Of a stretch of DNA of 64,000 nucleotides, positions 22,101 to 35,770 are shown in pieces. Made by a program: the position numbers and the translations under genes. The first letter of the stretch is position 1. Each line of letters begins with the position of its first letter. The notes beneath the pieces were generated by a model. The model ran no database searches. It had not been told where the DNA came from and was given only the letters and a program-made list of their open reading frames with translations. This stretch comes from Edolisoma coerulescens (lineage: Eukaryota > Chordata > Aves > Passeriformes > Campephagidae): positions 1 to 64,000 of the forward strand of contig VWZW01007689.1 of NCBI GenBank assembly GCA_013397115.1. Direction: 5' to 3'.

Positions 22101-23186
22101 CAGTATCCCGTGTCTTCAAATTAATTGAGTCACGTCCAGCAGCACTGCCTGAAGGAAGAGCCAGTACAACCTTCACTGAATAAAAATACAAACCCTACAC
22201 TAAAGTCCCACGAGTTGTCAGTACATTCCTGATAATATTTTGCTACCCAAAAAACGACCTCTATTTGTGCTAGCTCACTGAAGCAATCACATTTAATGGC
22301 ATATACGTTTAATTCCCCTTGCTTTCTCTATTCTCTTGCTGAATATGGGCTCCATTTGCAGCCGTTTCCATGAAAAAAATACTATTTTTTAATTTCCCCA
22401 TTCATGCCAGTTTCCTGCTGCAGCTCCTACCTCTGCAGGTACACTTGCATTAAGTGTTTTTGCGACTGATTTTGGGAGAAGAGCCCCTTTGCCTGCAAAC
22501 TTCCCATTCCAAAAACCCTTATCTGAACAAACCCCTTCAGATCGCAATTCCAGGCACGGGGGAAGGAACAGAGAATACATTAACACCGAAATATAGTCCC
22601 CCTATAGCACAGGAAACCAGGAAAACGGTTCAGTTAGACGAAAGAAAGGTTTTAAGAGGTACATTACAATGGGGTGAAGCACGAGACGGCACCTTCGGGT
22701 CCACGACAGCAGATGACAATACCTCGCTCACTGCCTTGGATCCTCTCCCAACAATCTGCAGCCGCCGGCAGCCAGCGGTGCGTGCGGGGTGTGCAGGAGG
22801 GGACCGCCGCCCGCAAAGCGACCGAGCCCGGGAGCGCTGCGAGGAGGGCGGCACCACTCGCGATGGCTGGCAGCTGTCGCCGATAAGAGGGCACTCGTCA
22901 GAGGACGCGGGGCGTCTCCATGGGAACCCCGGCAGCGGCTCCAGCAAAGCCCCTCCGGGCAGGAGCGGGCGAAGGGCGGTGGCTGCCCGGGCTCGGTCCT
23001 CGCCGTGCCGCGCCCTCCGCGCCCGCCCCCGCCGCGGCGGAGAGTGCGGGCCCCGCTCGGCCCCGCACGCATCCCTGCCACTGCCACTGCCACTGCCACC
23101 GCCGCGGGGCCCACACACCCCTCCCGCTGCCGAGGCACCGCCGCGGGCTGGGAAGGCGCTCCGGCCCACGCTGGGCCCTCGCCCCT

Positions 23187-23354
23187 GCTCTGTCGCGACA
23201 GCCACGACCCCCNCCCGCCCCCCGCCGGTGTCCCTGTCCCCGCCGCTTCACGGGGCCCGGGACTGCGCCCGGCCCTCGCTCTGTCACGACACACCGCCCT
23301 GTCCGTCCCTGTCACCGCCGGCTCGCTGGGCCCGGGGCGCGCCCCCGCTCTGTC
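23187..23354 (+). repeat. GC-rich imperfect tandem repeat entering a gap
   Basis: The motif GCTCTGTC(G/A)CGACA occurs at 23,187-23,200 and 23,278-23,291, and its first eight bases recur at 23,347-23,354, immediately before the Ns. Each copy follows a C-rich stretch containing GGGCCCGGG-like or GGGCCCTCGCCC sequence, giving units of roughly 70-90 bp. A single N sits at 23,213. Confidence 0.6.
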
Positions 23355-23952
23355 NNNNNNNNNNNNNNNNNNNNNNNNNNNNNNNNNNNNNNNNNNNNNN
23401 NNNNNNNNNNNNNNNNNNNNNNNNNNNNNNNNNNNNNNNNNNNNNNNNNNNNNNNNNNNNNNNNNNNNNNNNNNNNNNNNNNNNNNNNNNNNNNNNNNNN
23501 NNNNNNNNNNNNNNNNNNNNNNNNNNNNNNNNNNNNNNNNNNNNNNNNNNNNNNNNNNNNNNNNNNNNNNNNNNNNNNNNNNNNNNNNNNNNNNNNNNNN
23601 NNNNNNNNNNNNNNNNNNNNNNNNNNNNNNNNNNNNNNNNNNNNNNNNNNNNNNNNNNNNNNNNNNNNNNNNNNNNNNNNNNNNNNNNNNNNNNNNNNNN
23701 NNNNNNNNNNNNNNNNNNNNNNNNNNNNNNNNNNNNNNNNNNNNNNNNNNNNNNNNNNNNNNNNNNNNNNNNNNNNNNNNNNNNNNNNNNNNNNNNNNNN
23801 NNNNNNNNNNNNNNNNNNNNNNNNNNNNNNNNNNNNNNNNNNNNNNNNNNNNNNNNNNNNNNNNNNNNNNNNNNNNNNNNNNNNNNNNNNNNNNNNNNNN
23901 NNNNNNNNNNNNNNNNNNNNNNNNNNNNNNNNNNNNNNNNNNNNNNNNNNNN
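23355..23952. other. Assembly gap, 598 N
   Basis: A run of N inside the CpG island. It probably hides part of the STAG1/SLC35G2 promoter and more of the tandem repeat. Confidence 0.99.
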
Positions 23953-26900
23953 GGCCCGCCGCCGGGACCCGGCCCACGGGAGCGCCCGCGCCACCCGAGC
24001 GCCTGGCCGGAATCCAGGGGGGCCAGGCCGGGGTGCAGCCCCGAGGCCGGGGACCCCCGCCCGCCGCTCCTGTTGCTCATCCCCGAGTTCTCAGTGCGGT
24101 GGCACCGGGGCGAGCGGCCGCCCCTCGGCTGGCCCGGGGGACAGAGCCGTGTCACGCAGTCGTGGGGCTGCCCCCGGCTTTGAGTGGGAGAAGCAGCGCG
24201 CTGAGCCCCGGGGGCAGCGGGACCGGAGCCGGGATCCAGGGAGCCGTGGCTCCGGGCGCAGCCAAGTGCAGGCAGTGCCCTCTGGCCGGTTCTGGGAGTG
24301 GGGGAGATGCACAAACCCACGCTGGGGTCCTGCGCTGCTCGGCTGAGACGTAGCAAAGGTTGTGCTTGGAGGAGTGGAAGGCTTTGGTGGTGGGTGCTGG
24401 TCACTGGGTACCTGGCCCATGCTGGGCTGTGGTGGACAGCCACACTCTGCTTTCCCTGTGTTCCTGGGATGGAACAGGGAGTGTGAGCCGTGGTTGGGAT
24501 GAAGCGTGACTTGGGAGAAAGAAAATAGTTGTAGTATCCATATAGAGCAACTTAAAGTGACACGACTGCCAATACCAGTGTCAAAAAACTTAGTTTCTGG
24601 GAAGACAGTGTGAGTTTAATTAAACTAAATTGAGCTGCTTTGTAAGTATTGATTATTTCAGTTGTGTTCCACACAATTTTGTAGCTGTGCAGACTTAGTC
24701 TAGTGATAGCATCTGTTGTTGAGGTTGTTGAGGAATGAAGAACCTTCTCCAGGTCACACCACTGATGCAACGGTTATTAAACTGTGTCCTCTGTTGGGTG
24801 GGATGGATGACATTCATGTCTGGGTTCAGTAACTTTTCCATGTTACTACACTAGTGACAAAGGAGTGGTGTGAGAGAAGGATCAATGCAGATTCTCTGGA
24901 TCCAAAGCCGTTGGGTCTTGTCTAGTGCTATAGCGAGGTTATTTGATGAGTGTTTCTATGGTATAACCCATCCACCCACGAAGAAGTCACTGAGCCACAA
25001 GGCAGTGTGCAGGTTGTCTGTCAAAAGGTGTTCTGACCATGTGAAGAAGTTCTTCCTGTTACAGAATTAGAAGCCAGTTTTTTCTTTCTGACTCAACTGT
25101 GATGACTTTTTGTTGGAAAGCCTGAGAAAATACACAAAGGGGTGCAGAGAGTTTTGAAATGACACGCCAACCCGTGATGCAGCAGGATTTCCCGGTGAGC
25201 GGGAGCAGGGGGGTTGGCTTCAGGGTTGTGATTCATCTGACAGGATGTCGTTTTTACTGGCTGCTCAATAGAGAGTGTGCAGTTGAAATTCTATGTTGTT
25301 GCTGCTGATGGACACATGGATTTGCAGCAGTGGGAGTGGGTAGTGGGAACAAAGCTTTTCTGAAGCTGGGTGAACAGTTAATGCCAGTTCTGGAGGTTCA
25401 GAGCACTTCATCTATAGCTCCTATGTCCAGGGGACTGCAGCCCGCAGTCTCTGGTGCTTCCTGACATTTTACAAAGTGCTGGAGTTGACTAGTTCACTGA
25501 GGGACAGCATTTCTGGCCAGATGTCCACAGCCAGTATGCTGTGGTCCGAAGTTGTGAGGGCAGCTGAAACCCTGGTACTGGAGCTGTGTGACTGGGGTCT
25601 CTGAGCTTGTCAGCTCCTGTCCCTGTCCTTAGCCTGCCCTTCACGTTGTGCAGACTTGTATGTGACTTCTGTAACTGCAGTGCACCTTTTGAGAGTTGAG
25701 AAGGTTTGTGAACATTATTATAGCTCATATTTGGATGCATTGACAAAATTTGTTCCTTGGGGTAGTCAGAAACTCAACAAGTGAATATTTTTGCTTTGAA
25801 AGAACAACATGTACCTTGAGTTTGTGCTGGTGATTGCAGAATCTCTCGTTTCTTTCCCTTGGTTGCAAAGACATGCTCTGGCACAAGTTGGCTAAATACT
25901 GGTAATTTAAATAACATTTTAGTAGGCAAGTGAGCCCATAGAAGTGTAAGGATGCAGTGAGAGAAATGCTGAATTGTGATGACTTTCTAAGAAGAGTCCT
26001 TTTACTGGGATGAGAACATGCCTTTACGGTAACATTGTGGTTTGTTTTCTGGTAACATGCACAAACGCCTCTCACACCCTACTGAGAATTCCAGAGTACC
26101 AGATCTGTAGTTACCACAAGACATCCTGAAAGAGGCAAACTCTACTGAAGTTGTGCAGGAATGTTAAAGCCAGAATTCAGTTGCAGCACTGCTGAATGGC
26201 TGATTGGCTGCTCTGGGATCTCCCTGTGCTGCACCTTGGAGTTTTGGGATGAGGCTCTGGCTTCTGGTGCTTGGAGTCAAACCCAGAAGGTGATGCTGAA
26301 TCTGGTGCCAAGATAAGGAAGTCCCTAATCTAAATCTGCTGTATTGACTTCAGGACTTAAAATGCCAGCCCACATCTGCAAGATACTTCCTGCTTTCTTT
26401 AAAGTTTTGGGGATTTATTTGTTGTCACTCTCATTTATCGGTGGAGCTCTGAAACTCCAACTGCACATTGTCATCTCTTGCTTGCAGTGCCACTGTGTCT
26501 GCTCATTTGGCTAAAACCAGAAAGGAGTAGAGTTGGTTTTTGTTCTTGGAGAAGAAAGGGAAATCCTACAAAGTCTGAGTTCATGAGCAGATAATGTTTT
26601 GTTGTTTCTGCCCAGGGCATCCAGGGATATGCACTATTTTGCTTTTCCATGCTGATGTAGTTTTGTTGGTGTGGGTGTTCAGTATGTGATCAGAACACGG
26701 AAACCTATTTCTTTGTTCCCTTAGAAAATAAGTGGTGTAGAGAGAGAATTACTGTGATCCTTCTTGCAACTTTTCAGTCTGAAAATACACTTTCAAAAAT
26801 AAGTGTTGTTTTGTGAAGGTGCAGTTTAATTTTTTTTAAAGGCAGACCTCACCTTCCTCTTGCTGAAAGAGCTGAAGGGCAGGAACTGCAGAGGGAATCT

Positions 26901-28850
26901 TGTCCTTAGTTGTGATTTTGTAGCAACTTGCTAATTTAATTTCTGACATGTCCCATTGAGAGTCTGAATGTAGGCAGTGGTTGCAGCACTTGACAGCTTG
27001 TGTGTCACTGTGAGAGAATACCCAGGAACTCGGGTGCTCTCCCTGTGGTTTGAAGGAACCGTGCTCCTGGCTTTGCCACATTTCTTTGTTTGCGTCCCTG
27101 CAGGCATTTTATAGTTTGGAAAATGCTTTTTGATGATAACAGTGTGCTTGAGATAGCAGGGTGCCTTGGACAAGAGATCTGTCAGGGCCCAAACAGTGTC
27201 ACCTGTGTCCCGTTGTGAACTGTAGGTTCAACATGACCCTGGTAAATTTGGTAACTCTGCCTTAATTTTGGAATATCTGGGAAGGAAATGCCTATTTATA
27301 AATGCAGGTAATTCCATGTGAAGTACAAGGGGTGCAGCCACAAGGCTTTTCATGCCTTCAGGCCCGTGACTTTGGTGGGTGCTGCTCTGTGTGCCCAGAG
27401 CTGGGAGCACTGGCTGGCCAAGGCTACCAGTGCCGGGTCCCTGCCCTGCTGCTCATCAGGCTGCACGTGGTGTGGTGGGACAGGCTGTCAGCCACACTTG
27501 TCAGCTTTATTAGACATGAGTGCTTGATGTGGGAGTGCGTTGTGAGCTCCAGTCACACAGTTATTAATCATTTATTTCAGAATTAGGAGCAGGAGGTGGA
27601 ATTCTGAAGCCTGTCCCCCTTCACCTGAAGGGCAGATTGTTTCAGGTGGTTCCCAAAAGTAATGTTTTACTAGAAAGCAGCACGAGGCAACATCCAGCCA
27701 ACTGTGTTCCTTGCTGTGCAAGGTTTCAGCAGCAGCTATGTTATTTATTCTATAAATAAATCTAGTGAGTTTATATTCTGTAACTCTACAAATAGCAGGC
27801 TTGTATTATATTGGCAGGTTAGCTGAATGAAAACAGCATTGACAGATTGTTCAGCTCGTAGGAAAAAGATACTTCTTTGTAGGGTTACATAGGGATTATT
27901 CTGTGTGTCAGAAATGTTTCTAAATGTCAAATATTTTTCTACAATAAAATAATAAAAATCAAAACAATAATCTTGGATACATTTTTACATACTAGAGCAT
28001 ATGATGTGGTGGTGTTTATTGAAACCAAAATCAAATAATAAGCTGAGTATCTGTTTGCTCTCCCCGACATGAGGGTTTCTCTCTCTCCTTTTAGGGTTAG
28101 AATCCCTGAGGACCTGGAAGATACCAACATGTTTGTGTTTATAAGTGGGAAATGAAACTTCATTTGCAAATGGGTAATGAATTCCACCTTAAATGCATGC
28201 TCAGTGCGCCAGTTTTGCATTGTTAATTTCTAGATCTGTTCATTAAGACCACATGAGCTGGTTGCTGCTAGTGGAATTGCACAAGATGGTTGAGCTGCTC
28301 TGCCAGCCTGCCTCAGCTGAGAGGGATCTGTGTCTCCACAGCTGCACAGCTCTCCCTTCCCTTTGTGCTGCTGCTGGCTTGACCTTTTCTGGAGCTGAAT
28401 TCCCTACCTGGCAAACTCCTCTGCTTGGGAGGGAGGTTTTTCTGCCCAGTGAGTGAATCAAGTCAGGTTGTCAGAGTCAGGAGTTGATAGAGGTGATGCA
28501 AGGTCAGTGGCAGGAATACTTTTGGAGGAAAATGGTCCTGGAGATGGGAATCCTTCAGGTGGGAGGTTCAGGTTGACTCAGCTGTGCGTGCCTGTGCTGG
28601 GTGTGCATGTCCAGCCTGGAGCCCATGGCTCTGTGTAAAGTTGGGGTTCTGTGGGTAACTCTAACCTTCACTGACTGCCCCCTGCCAGCTGTGCTGTCTG
28701 CAGCCTGTGTTTCTTCTTCCCTTCTTTGGGGCTGGTCCTGCCTTACCAAAGTAGCCTGGTGCCATCAGCACAGTGTTGGCATTCTCCTCGAGATGGAAGA
28801 GTATCCCAGTCTGGCCTCCAGCTTGCACTCACAGTGTCACCAGGTTGTCT

Positions 28851-28960
28851 GGTTTGGAAGGGACCTTACGGATCATCTTGTTGCACCCCTTCGGGGACAC
28901 CTTCTGCTCCAAGCCCTGCTCAGGTTGCTATGGGACTCCCCTGGTGGCCTTCCTGTGTGG
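28851..28960 (-). mobile_element. CR1 LINE 3'-end remnant
   Basis: The sequence ggtttggaagggacctta, followed by ggatcatcttgttgcaccc and ggggacaccttctgctcca, matches the reverse complement of the avian CR1 3' end, so the element lies on the minus strand. It is diverged and truncated at both ends. Confidence 0.7.
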
Positions 28961-29414
28961 TCAGAGGTGAGCACTTGGTTTGCTCTTTGTCTTCTCTCTC
29001 TTCACCAGGTAACCTGTCCATGCAAGGCCTGTTGTTGCCATGGCAGCTGAATTTCTTTAAGGGTCTTTTCTGAAGAATCTTGTTCAATGTCTCTTGGAAA
29101 TTAAAGCAGGCTTTGTCAAGTACAGTCCACGGGTGTCGGGGAGGGACTTGAGAGAACTCCTGTGTGGAACTTGGCTTTCCTGTACAAAAGGAAGGCTGAT
29201 TTCCCTGTCTAAATGCTGTAGTTTTAGTTGCCTGCAGACCTATTTTCTAGAATAGTTTCTACTAAATTAGGCTCACTAGACTGTAACATCAGAGTGTTAG
29301 GCGAGAAAGTAAACATAACTGTAAATTGTGTTCAAGAGTAAGCACTGCTTCAAGCAGTAGAATTTTATTTTGAAGGCTGTTTTTTTTTCCGGTTCACTTA
29401 CATGGCTTCTTTGG

Positions 29415-30241
29415 TGTCAGGAATGAGGCCACACTCAAAAAGTTTAAAAACAAATTGATTTATTAACAAAAAGGCCAAATTCCTTACATAAAAAAAACTT
29501 ATCCGGGTTAGCAGTGATCCAAGACAACTTTAGCCTAACTGGCTATAAACCCAAATCAAAGACCTGGGTCTTGCCTGGGCTAGTCCCAAGCAAAACACTT
29601 TAAGAAGCAGGGCTAGGATGCCCCAGCACCGGGCTCTGCCTGGGCTAATCCCGAGCTCAGGTGTGCAGGGACAAGCTGCAGCCCCCAGAGCAGGCAGAAC
29701 GGGCGGGCCCAGAGCGGCTCTCCCGGCTGGGCACCGGGTTGTGTACCCTCTGGCTGCTCCCATCCCCGCCCACTGTCCCCCTCCCAGCGGGGAGATGACC
29801 AGGGGAGTCCGGGCAAACTCCTTCCCGTCGGTCTGAGCCCAAAGAGGGATGTCCGGCCTTTCGGCCAAGGGCTCGCTGGTCTCGAGGGGTGAAACCTCTG
29901 GGTGGTGTCACTGGGATTTTAGGCGGGAAGCTCCCTCATTGAAATGCGTGTTGCCATGGAGCTTGGTGCCAGGCTAACGGCTGATGTCTAAAAATAGTCC
30001 TTGGGCCACGGGTGAGGGGTATTTTCTCCCTGGGACACAGTTGACTTTGGAGATTTAATCAAAGAGATTATAGGGTTTTTCAATCAAATCTAAACTCTTG
30101 AACTTTGCTTAACACCTGAAAATAGTACTTAACACTCAAACATTAATGAACATGTATTACAAACTCTCATTAACCTCAAGAACTTATTAACAACTTAATT
30201 AACTGTTGAAAACATTCATAATTTAAACTAGTCACCTGTCA
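29415..30241 (-). mobile_element. Probable solo LTR of an endogenous retrovirus
   Basis: On the minus strand the segment begins TGACAGG and ends CCTGACA, an LTR-like TG...CA with near-inverted termini. It carries an AATAAA near its 3' end (minus strand of 29,459-29,464). The interior has a GC-rich block (29.6-29.9 kb) between AT-rich ends, as in avian ERV LTRs. No target-site duplication is visible, and I found no internal gag or pol sequence beside it. The limits are approximate. Confidence 0.45.
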
Positions 30242-33200
30242 CTTCATGGATGCGAAAGCCAAACCTTTGATTTCATGTATGGCATTTGGTGTCTGATAGT
30301 TCGTTTTTCCTATATCCTTACTTTAATAGGACATTGCTTGTGGGAGAGGAATTAAAAATCCCTCTTCTAATAAATGAGTATTTTTAACAATAGAGAGGTA
30401 CTTAGATATTTTGGGATCTCTGTTTTCCTGAGTTCAGTGGAAATTGGTCCATGCACTGATAATCATTGATAGTGGAGATGGAGAAAAGGACAAAGAGAAG
30501 GATGTATACGCAGAGTACACTCTTGTAGGCCTGTTCCTGTTGGATCGTGGGCTTAAAGAAACCCAAACAAATGGTTGCAGTGATACTGTAAAACAAACAG
30601 TGTAGCACAGGGAGTGCAGATCAGCGCTGCACAGATCATCATTGCACACAGAGCTGAGCTTGGAGGGACTGCCTGCCTTTGGCTGCCTCCGAACTTGCTC
30701 AGCCATCTGTAACCTTTGTGCCCTGCTGTACAAAGCGCTCTGGGAATGGCAGTGAGAGTGGAGAAGGAGAGCTCCAGTGGTAAGGGAGGCTCTTCCCCAG
30801 GCTTGGCCACAGTTTCGGGTACTCTGCCCTTTGAGTCTCAGATCATGGCTTGTCTGTTCTTCACCTCCTTTCAGTTCCACGATTCCAGTGTTTCCCTTAA
30901 GCTCTTTGAGGCTTTTTCTATTTTAGCACTAGCTGATTGTTCTGCTTGTATTCACATAAATCAAATAGAATTCACCTATAATGTGTCCTTTCTCATCCCT
31001 CTGAAAAGGGTCAGTGGAGCTGGTGAGAAGAAATGGCATAATTTCTGTGGGTTTGCGCATCTCTTTTGCTTCCCTAGTCAGAGAAGTGATTTTTTTTTTT
31101 TAATATCTTTTGTTTCTGTAAGCTCCATTTGGAACAGTTTTCTCTGACAAAGCAATAAGATGGAGCTGAAATGTAATTCCTGTTTCAAAATAGTCTAGAG
31201 AAGTTTTGAATACTAATTATTGTGCTGTTGTAGCAGATACTGGACATGCTCAGAACCTGGAGAGGTGTGTTTCAATATTGAACTGTTACACGTAGTTTTC
31301 TTCCGAAAAAGAACCAGAGAAGCTGCTTGTTTTTGCTTTGCAAAGGAAAGTTTTTACACATTTGAGTTCATAGTGGAACTACAAAGCACCAGCATCAGGG
31401 ACAGAAAGCACTGGTGTGGGGGCTTACGTAAATCCTATTGCCTGATGTGGGTATTAATCGGGAATTTCTTGTCTTGGAGGTAAATGTGAATGCCAGAGCC
31501 ATTAGAGCTGGGAGGACAAGCCTTTTCCATTGGTATGCCTTACTTTTCTTATTGCTCATTGCTGGCTGTTGATTCAGAGCTGTTGGTGTCCCGGTGGCAA
31601 GTTGAGAAGGAAAGACAAGGGCTAAGAAAGAAGGCTGAGGGATAGCAATCAAGGTAAGCAAAGTGTCACCTTCGAGGGGTGGAGGGAGGAATTGTCACTT
31701 GTAGCTGCCACTATTTCCTGGACATTTTGTTTCCCCTAGGCAAATGTGCTGTTACGAAACTGCTAAGACTTGAGTGCGTATCCTTTTCTGAGCTTCCAGA
31801 ATATTTTCTTGGCGATCTCTGCCAGTGAGGATTGCCAGGCCTTTTGCAAGAGTGTGTCATTCATCAGCATCATCCATAGCATTCGTGCAGGACTTGGAGC
31901 GCCTGTGCAATGGCAGGAGGTACCACCAGCATTTTCTGCACTAAATTCTGAGCTATTGGCAGGATATGTCACTGGAGTTTTATTGTTAAATACACAGCTG
32001 AGAATAACCTTTCACATCTTCCTTGCCCATAAATTTTTGGCAGTCAGCTTCTTTGTTGTCTGTCCCTCAAACAACTTCCTTGACCTAAAGTCATGCTTTG
32101 ATAACACCCACATCCAGAGTGGAGCTATTGTGTCTGCCTCTGTCCTGAAGGCCACGTGTTGCTCCTCTTTGTAACTCGTGCTTGCATTCAGGCTGATGTC
32201 AAAAGATAATGACTTTGTGTGACAGCGGTCACAAAAAGCATTCAGTGTGTGGGACAGTCAGCTCTGATTTGTAGTTCCCCAGTTCTGATCTCTTCACCCA
32301 CAGGCCTGGTAAATGACAAGCAGCACCACTGTGAAGTGTCACAGAGTGCCACTGGAGTTATTTGTGCTGCCGGCATCCCGAGCCTGTGTGCAGGTTCACT
32401 AGTACTGGCAGATGTGAGCCTGACGCAGGGAAGAGCTTGTGGAACTAAGCTGTCATGGAACAATTACATAATTAAAGAGCATGGGAATGTACAAAAACAG
32501 TGACTTGCAGCTCTCCAGAAGAAATAAATTCATGGTGAGCTCTCTTTGCACCAAACGAGGCGTCAGGGGTGAGCGGAACAGGCTGTTCCCGATGCGTGAT
32601 GGGGGCAGCCGGTAGAGAAAGTGTTGTTGTGCAAAGTAACTGCAGGTTCTCAAGTAGCTTGTTTTATATACGTATATAAGAAAGAGGTGTCCTTTTTAAT
32701 CTCTGGTCAAGCTATTGCTGGTGTTGGTGGCATACCAGGCTCTTAGAGGGAAGACCCAAGAGCAGCACAAGTGTCTCGAGGCAGTGTAGGAACCGTCCTG
32801 CCCTTCCTGCAGCTCCTGCATCCGACATCGCTGTCAGAGCTCCCTGAAATGGGGCCTCAGTTGGGAAGACAAAAAGCTGTGGGGAAGGAAGGGAAGAACA
32901 TGCTGGTGGAAGGCTAGAAATGATCTGAATATCATCTTACATTCACCACACTTGCCTATTAATAGCCGACAAAGAACAGAAATTTAACACACAGGGCAGC
33001 CTCATTTGTATTATTTTTCCTTAGCTGTAAGCTCAGGCAGTTTGGGACTTGGTTGCTGGGGATTTTTTTTAATCCTCAAGGGGAACGTTGGTTTTTGCAT
33101 TGTTATAGATGGCTCAGATGAGCACGCCTGTGGTCGAGATGGGTATTGTTAGGCAGTTACTCCCATCTTGTTCCAAGTAACATGCCGCTGACAAACCAGC

Positions 33201-35499
33201 TGTCCAGACTGGAAATTCCCGTGTTAAGTTTTTAGCTGGTTATTTTTGTGGTGTTCCAACAAAAGTTATTCAAATACATTTTTGAATATGAGATTAAGGA
33301 ATTTTTTTTTTTAGGTGTGGTAAATACACATTTTTTCCTAAGGATTTCAGTGGGGAATTCCTGCTGAGTTACCATGCTTTAGGGTAAAGGCCTCTGGCTT
33401 TAATGAGATCATTGTTCCTTAGTTGTTAAAAAAAAAAAATCCACATAGCTTGACCATTTTATAATTGTCTGCAAAATAGTAAGTGGTAGCTTGGCTGGAC
33501 TTGGAAATCCCTTTCCTGCAGATTTTGTAGTTGTGCAGGTTTTGCATAGGAGCAGGTTGCGTGTGCCACACGGACAGCAACCTTCACTGCATCCTTCCAG
33601 CTCTGCTACTTGTGAACAGAAGCCATTCCTAAACACCAGACTGTGTGAGGCATAACTCCCCAGGTTTGGAAACCAGGCTTTGATTTATTGGTCTCTTGCC
33701 ATAAAGTTGCCAAAAGGTGGATCTTGTCAGTCGGGTGTGTTTTGTGCTGTATCCTTGTTTCTTCCAAAGCAGGCAAGTTACTGAGGGCTCAGATAAGGAA
33801 CAAATGTTTTTCCTAACTTTGTTTAGGAGAGAACATTTATTTTGGATGAAATCTCCCAGAGGAGCTTGAGCAGACACCGGATGGGAAGATCAGTAAACCC
33901 AGCAGGATATAACAACATTGTGTGCTTGGGCAGTTGAGAATGTCACAGTGGAATATGAACTGAAGGAGCAAAGTCAGTGTGCTTTTAACCTGGCCAAGAG
34001 CTGACTGATGGTGTCGAGATGAGAGCTGCTGGTGCTCAGAGTGCATTCTGAGGGTGCACAGAAGGGTGCACCTACAGAGTGTCTCAGTTTGGCTGCGATC
34101 CCGGGTGGAAGGTTCCTCTCTTTGATGCTCTTTGGTCACTTTGTCATGTGAGTGTCCATGCTCTCAGCACTGGAACCCAGCGGCTCTAATACCATTTTCC
34201 CCCCTTAGTTTTAAATGTCCTGATCATATGTGATGAGAAAAATTGACACCACCCTGCCCCCATCATGTTCTTTTCCTTGCAATATTTTTTCCTTACCCTG
34301 CAGCTGATAAGAATTTTCCTGTATTACCAGCAGAGATTTAACCTTGCAGTATGATTTCCTGAGGACCACTACCCAAAATGTTGCAGTGGTTAATAGTTTC
34401 ATATAATACCTGCTCTGCAGTCTTCTACCCCTGGCTTTCAAGTAGAAGTATTTTATTTAGTCCTATAATTATTTTCCTTTAGGAACAGTAGTTAATTTTT
34501 GAAAAATTGCAAAGTGTTTATCACTTATACATCTCCATCCTCTAACTGGGTTGTGCTGTGTCATGAGAATAGATGTATAAAGACTTTACTGTTGGGGTTT
34601 TATTTAATGAAAGAACTGATACTGGAGTGTGTTTTTCTCTAATTATTTTATTTGGATTTTTTTCACTGATTTGTTTTGTCCATTGCTGGAATCTCTAGGG
34701 ACACAAGACTCTTAAGTCCAAAATCATCTTGCTTTTACAGCCATTAAGGGATATTAAAGCTGTAGACCTTTGTCCAGTCTGGTGTTTTACTGGAACAATG
34801 GACTTGTACTAGGATGGTTATTTATTTACTTTTACTTTTGTGGCTCTTCCTCGGCTTTCTTTGTTCCTGGAAGAATACGGAACAAAAAAAAAAAACAATG
34901 GAGAGAGATCTTGAGTTAATCCCTTTGTCTGTCTTGGGGTGAGACAATTTACAATATTCTTGACGGCTGCTTGTCTAATCTCTTAATTGCTGCAAATTTC
35001 ACTGCATTTCCTAAGAAGCTTATCCCAGTGCTATATATTGTTACCGACTGGTTTGTTTCCAGTGTCTAACTGACACATTTTGCAGTTAACTTTTGGGTTT
35101 TATTTCATCATAGTGAGCTATTTCTGGTGTACCTGAGTGTCCATAAGCTGTCTTTTTTTTTTTTTTTTCTCCTTGAGCTCTAACACAAACTGTGTCTTTG
35201 AGTTTCTCAGTGCTTCCTCCTACCTCTGGTTTTCTTGTCCCCTGACCCAGTTTACTGCTTTGTAGACTCTCTCCTGTCAGTTCATATCTTGAAGCCTGGG
35301 CCCCCAAACTGGGCACTCTGCTCCGATGCTGATGATTTAGTGGTGCAAGGTGGATTGTTCTTCATTTATTTAATTATTGTGAAGAGCTCTTCACCAGAGT
35401 CCCTTGATCTTCCCTCATCCTTTTGTTTGTCATTCATGGAAGGCTTTGCAGGCCATCCCAGGGGTTGAGAATCTGCCTTAGCCTGTGCTTGGGTATCTG

Positions 35500-35770
35500 G
35501 AGTCACTCTGGATTTCTGTCCCCGAGAGGCACAAAGGGAGGGACGGAACGTGCGTGGAAGGCGACTGTCACTGGTGAACCAAAGGGGCATTGGCCTGTGA
35601 CGGGGCAGCTTCCCCTGCGTGGTTGGCACGGGCTGCAGCACCAGCGCGGCCAGTCCTTGGCCGGGATGGCATCAGGCAGGAGCCCAGGCTCTCCGCTCGC
35701 TCCTGGCGAGGAGCGTGAGGACGCTGCTGCCTGATGCTGCTGCCTGATGCAGTTGTCTCTGCTGTCATTT
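35500..35770. other. Second GC-rich intronic segment
   Basis: Locally GC-rich, with a small direct duplication of gctgctgcctgat around 35,720-35,748. No coding or repeat-family identity is recognised. Confidence 0.35.

Larger units (their letters stand above)
18023..22650 (-). other. Probable 5' UTR intron of SLC35G2
   Basis: AT-rich unique DNA between the SLC35G2 coding exon and the CpG island. It contains a (CCCTAA)n tract, a (CAG)6 run and a GC-richer stretch at 18.9-19.8 kb that may hold an untranslated exon. No coding exon is supported. Confidence 0.45.
22650..24300. promoter_or_regulatory. CpG island, divergent SLC35G2/STAG1 promoter
   Basis: Dense CpG and GC-rich sequence with an assembly gap inside it. 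SLC35G2 is to the left on minus and STAG1 to the right on plus; in human these two genes are also neighbours in head-to-head orientation. The noncoding first exon of STAG1 and the 5' exon of SLC35G2 should lie here, but I cannot place their donors. Long open frames across this segment are a consequence of GC content and N runs, not genes. Confidence 0.7.

Noticed and set aside
22454..24443. Very long open frames across the CpG island on both strands
   Set aside because: They cross the N gap, are Pro/Arg-rich from GC composition, and overlap on all frames.
30402..30880. Minus-strand hydrophobic frames suggesting a membrane protein
   Set aside because: The hydrophobic stretches occur in two overlapping frames, which is typical of T-rich DNA; no family resemblance or splice sites were found.
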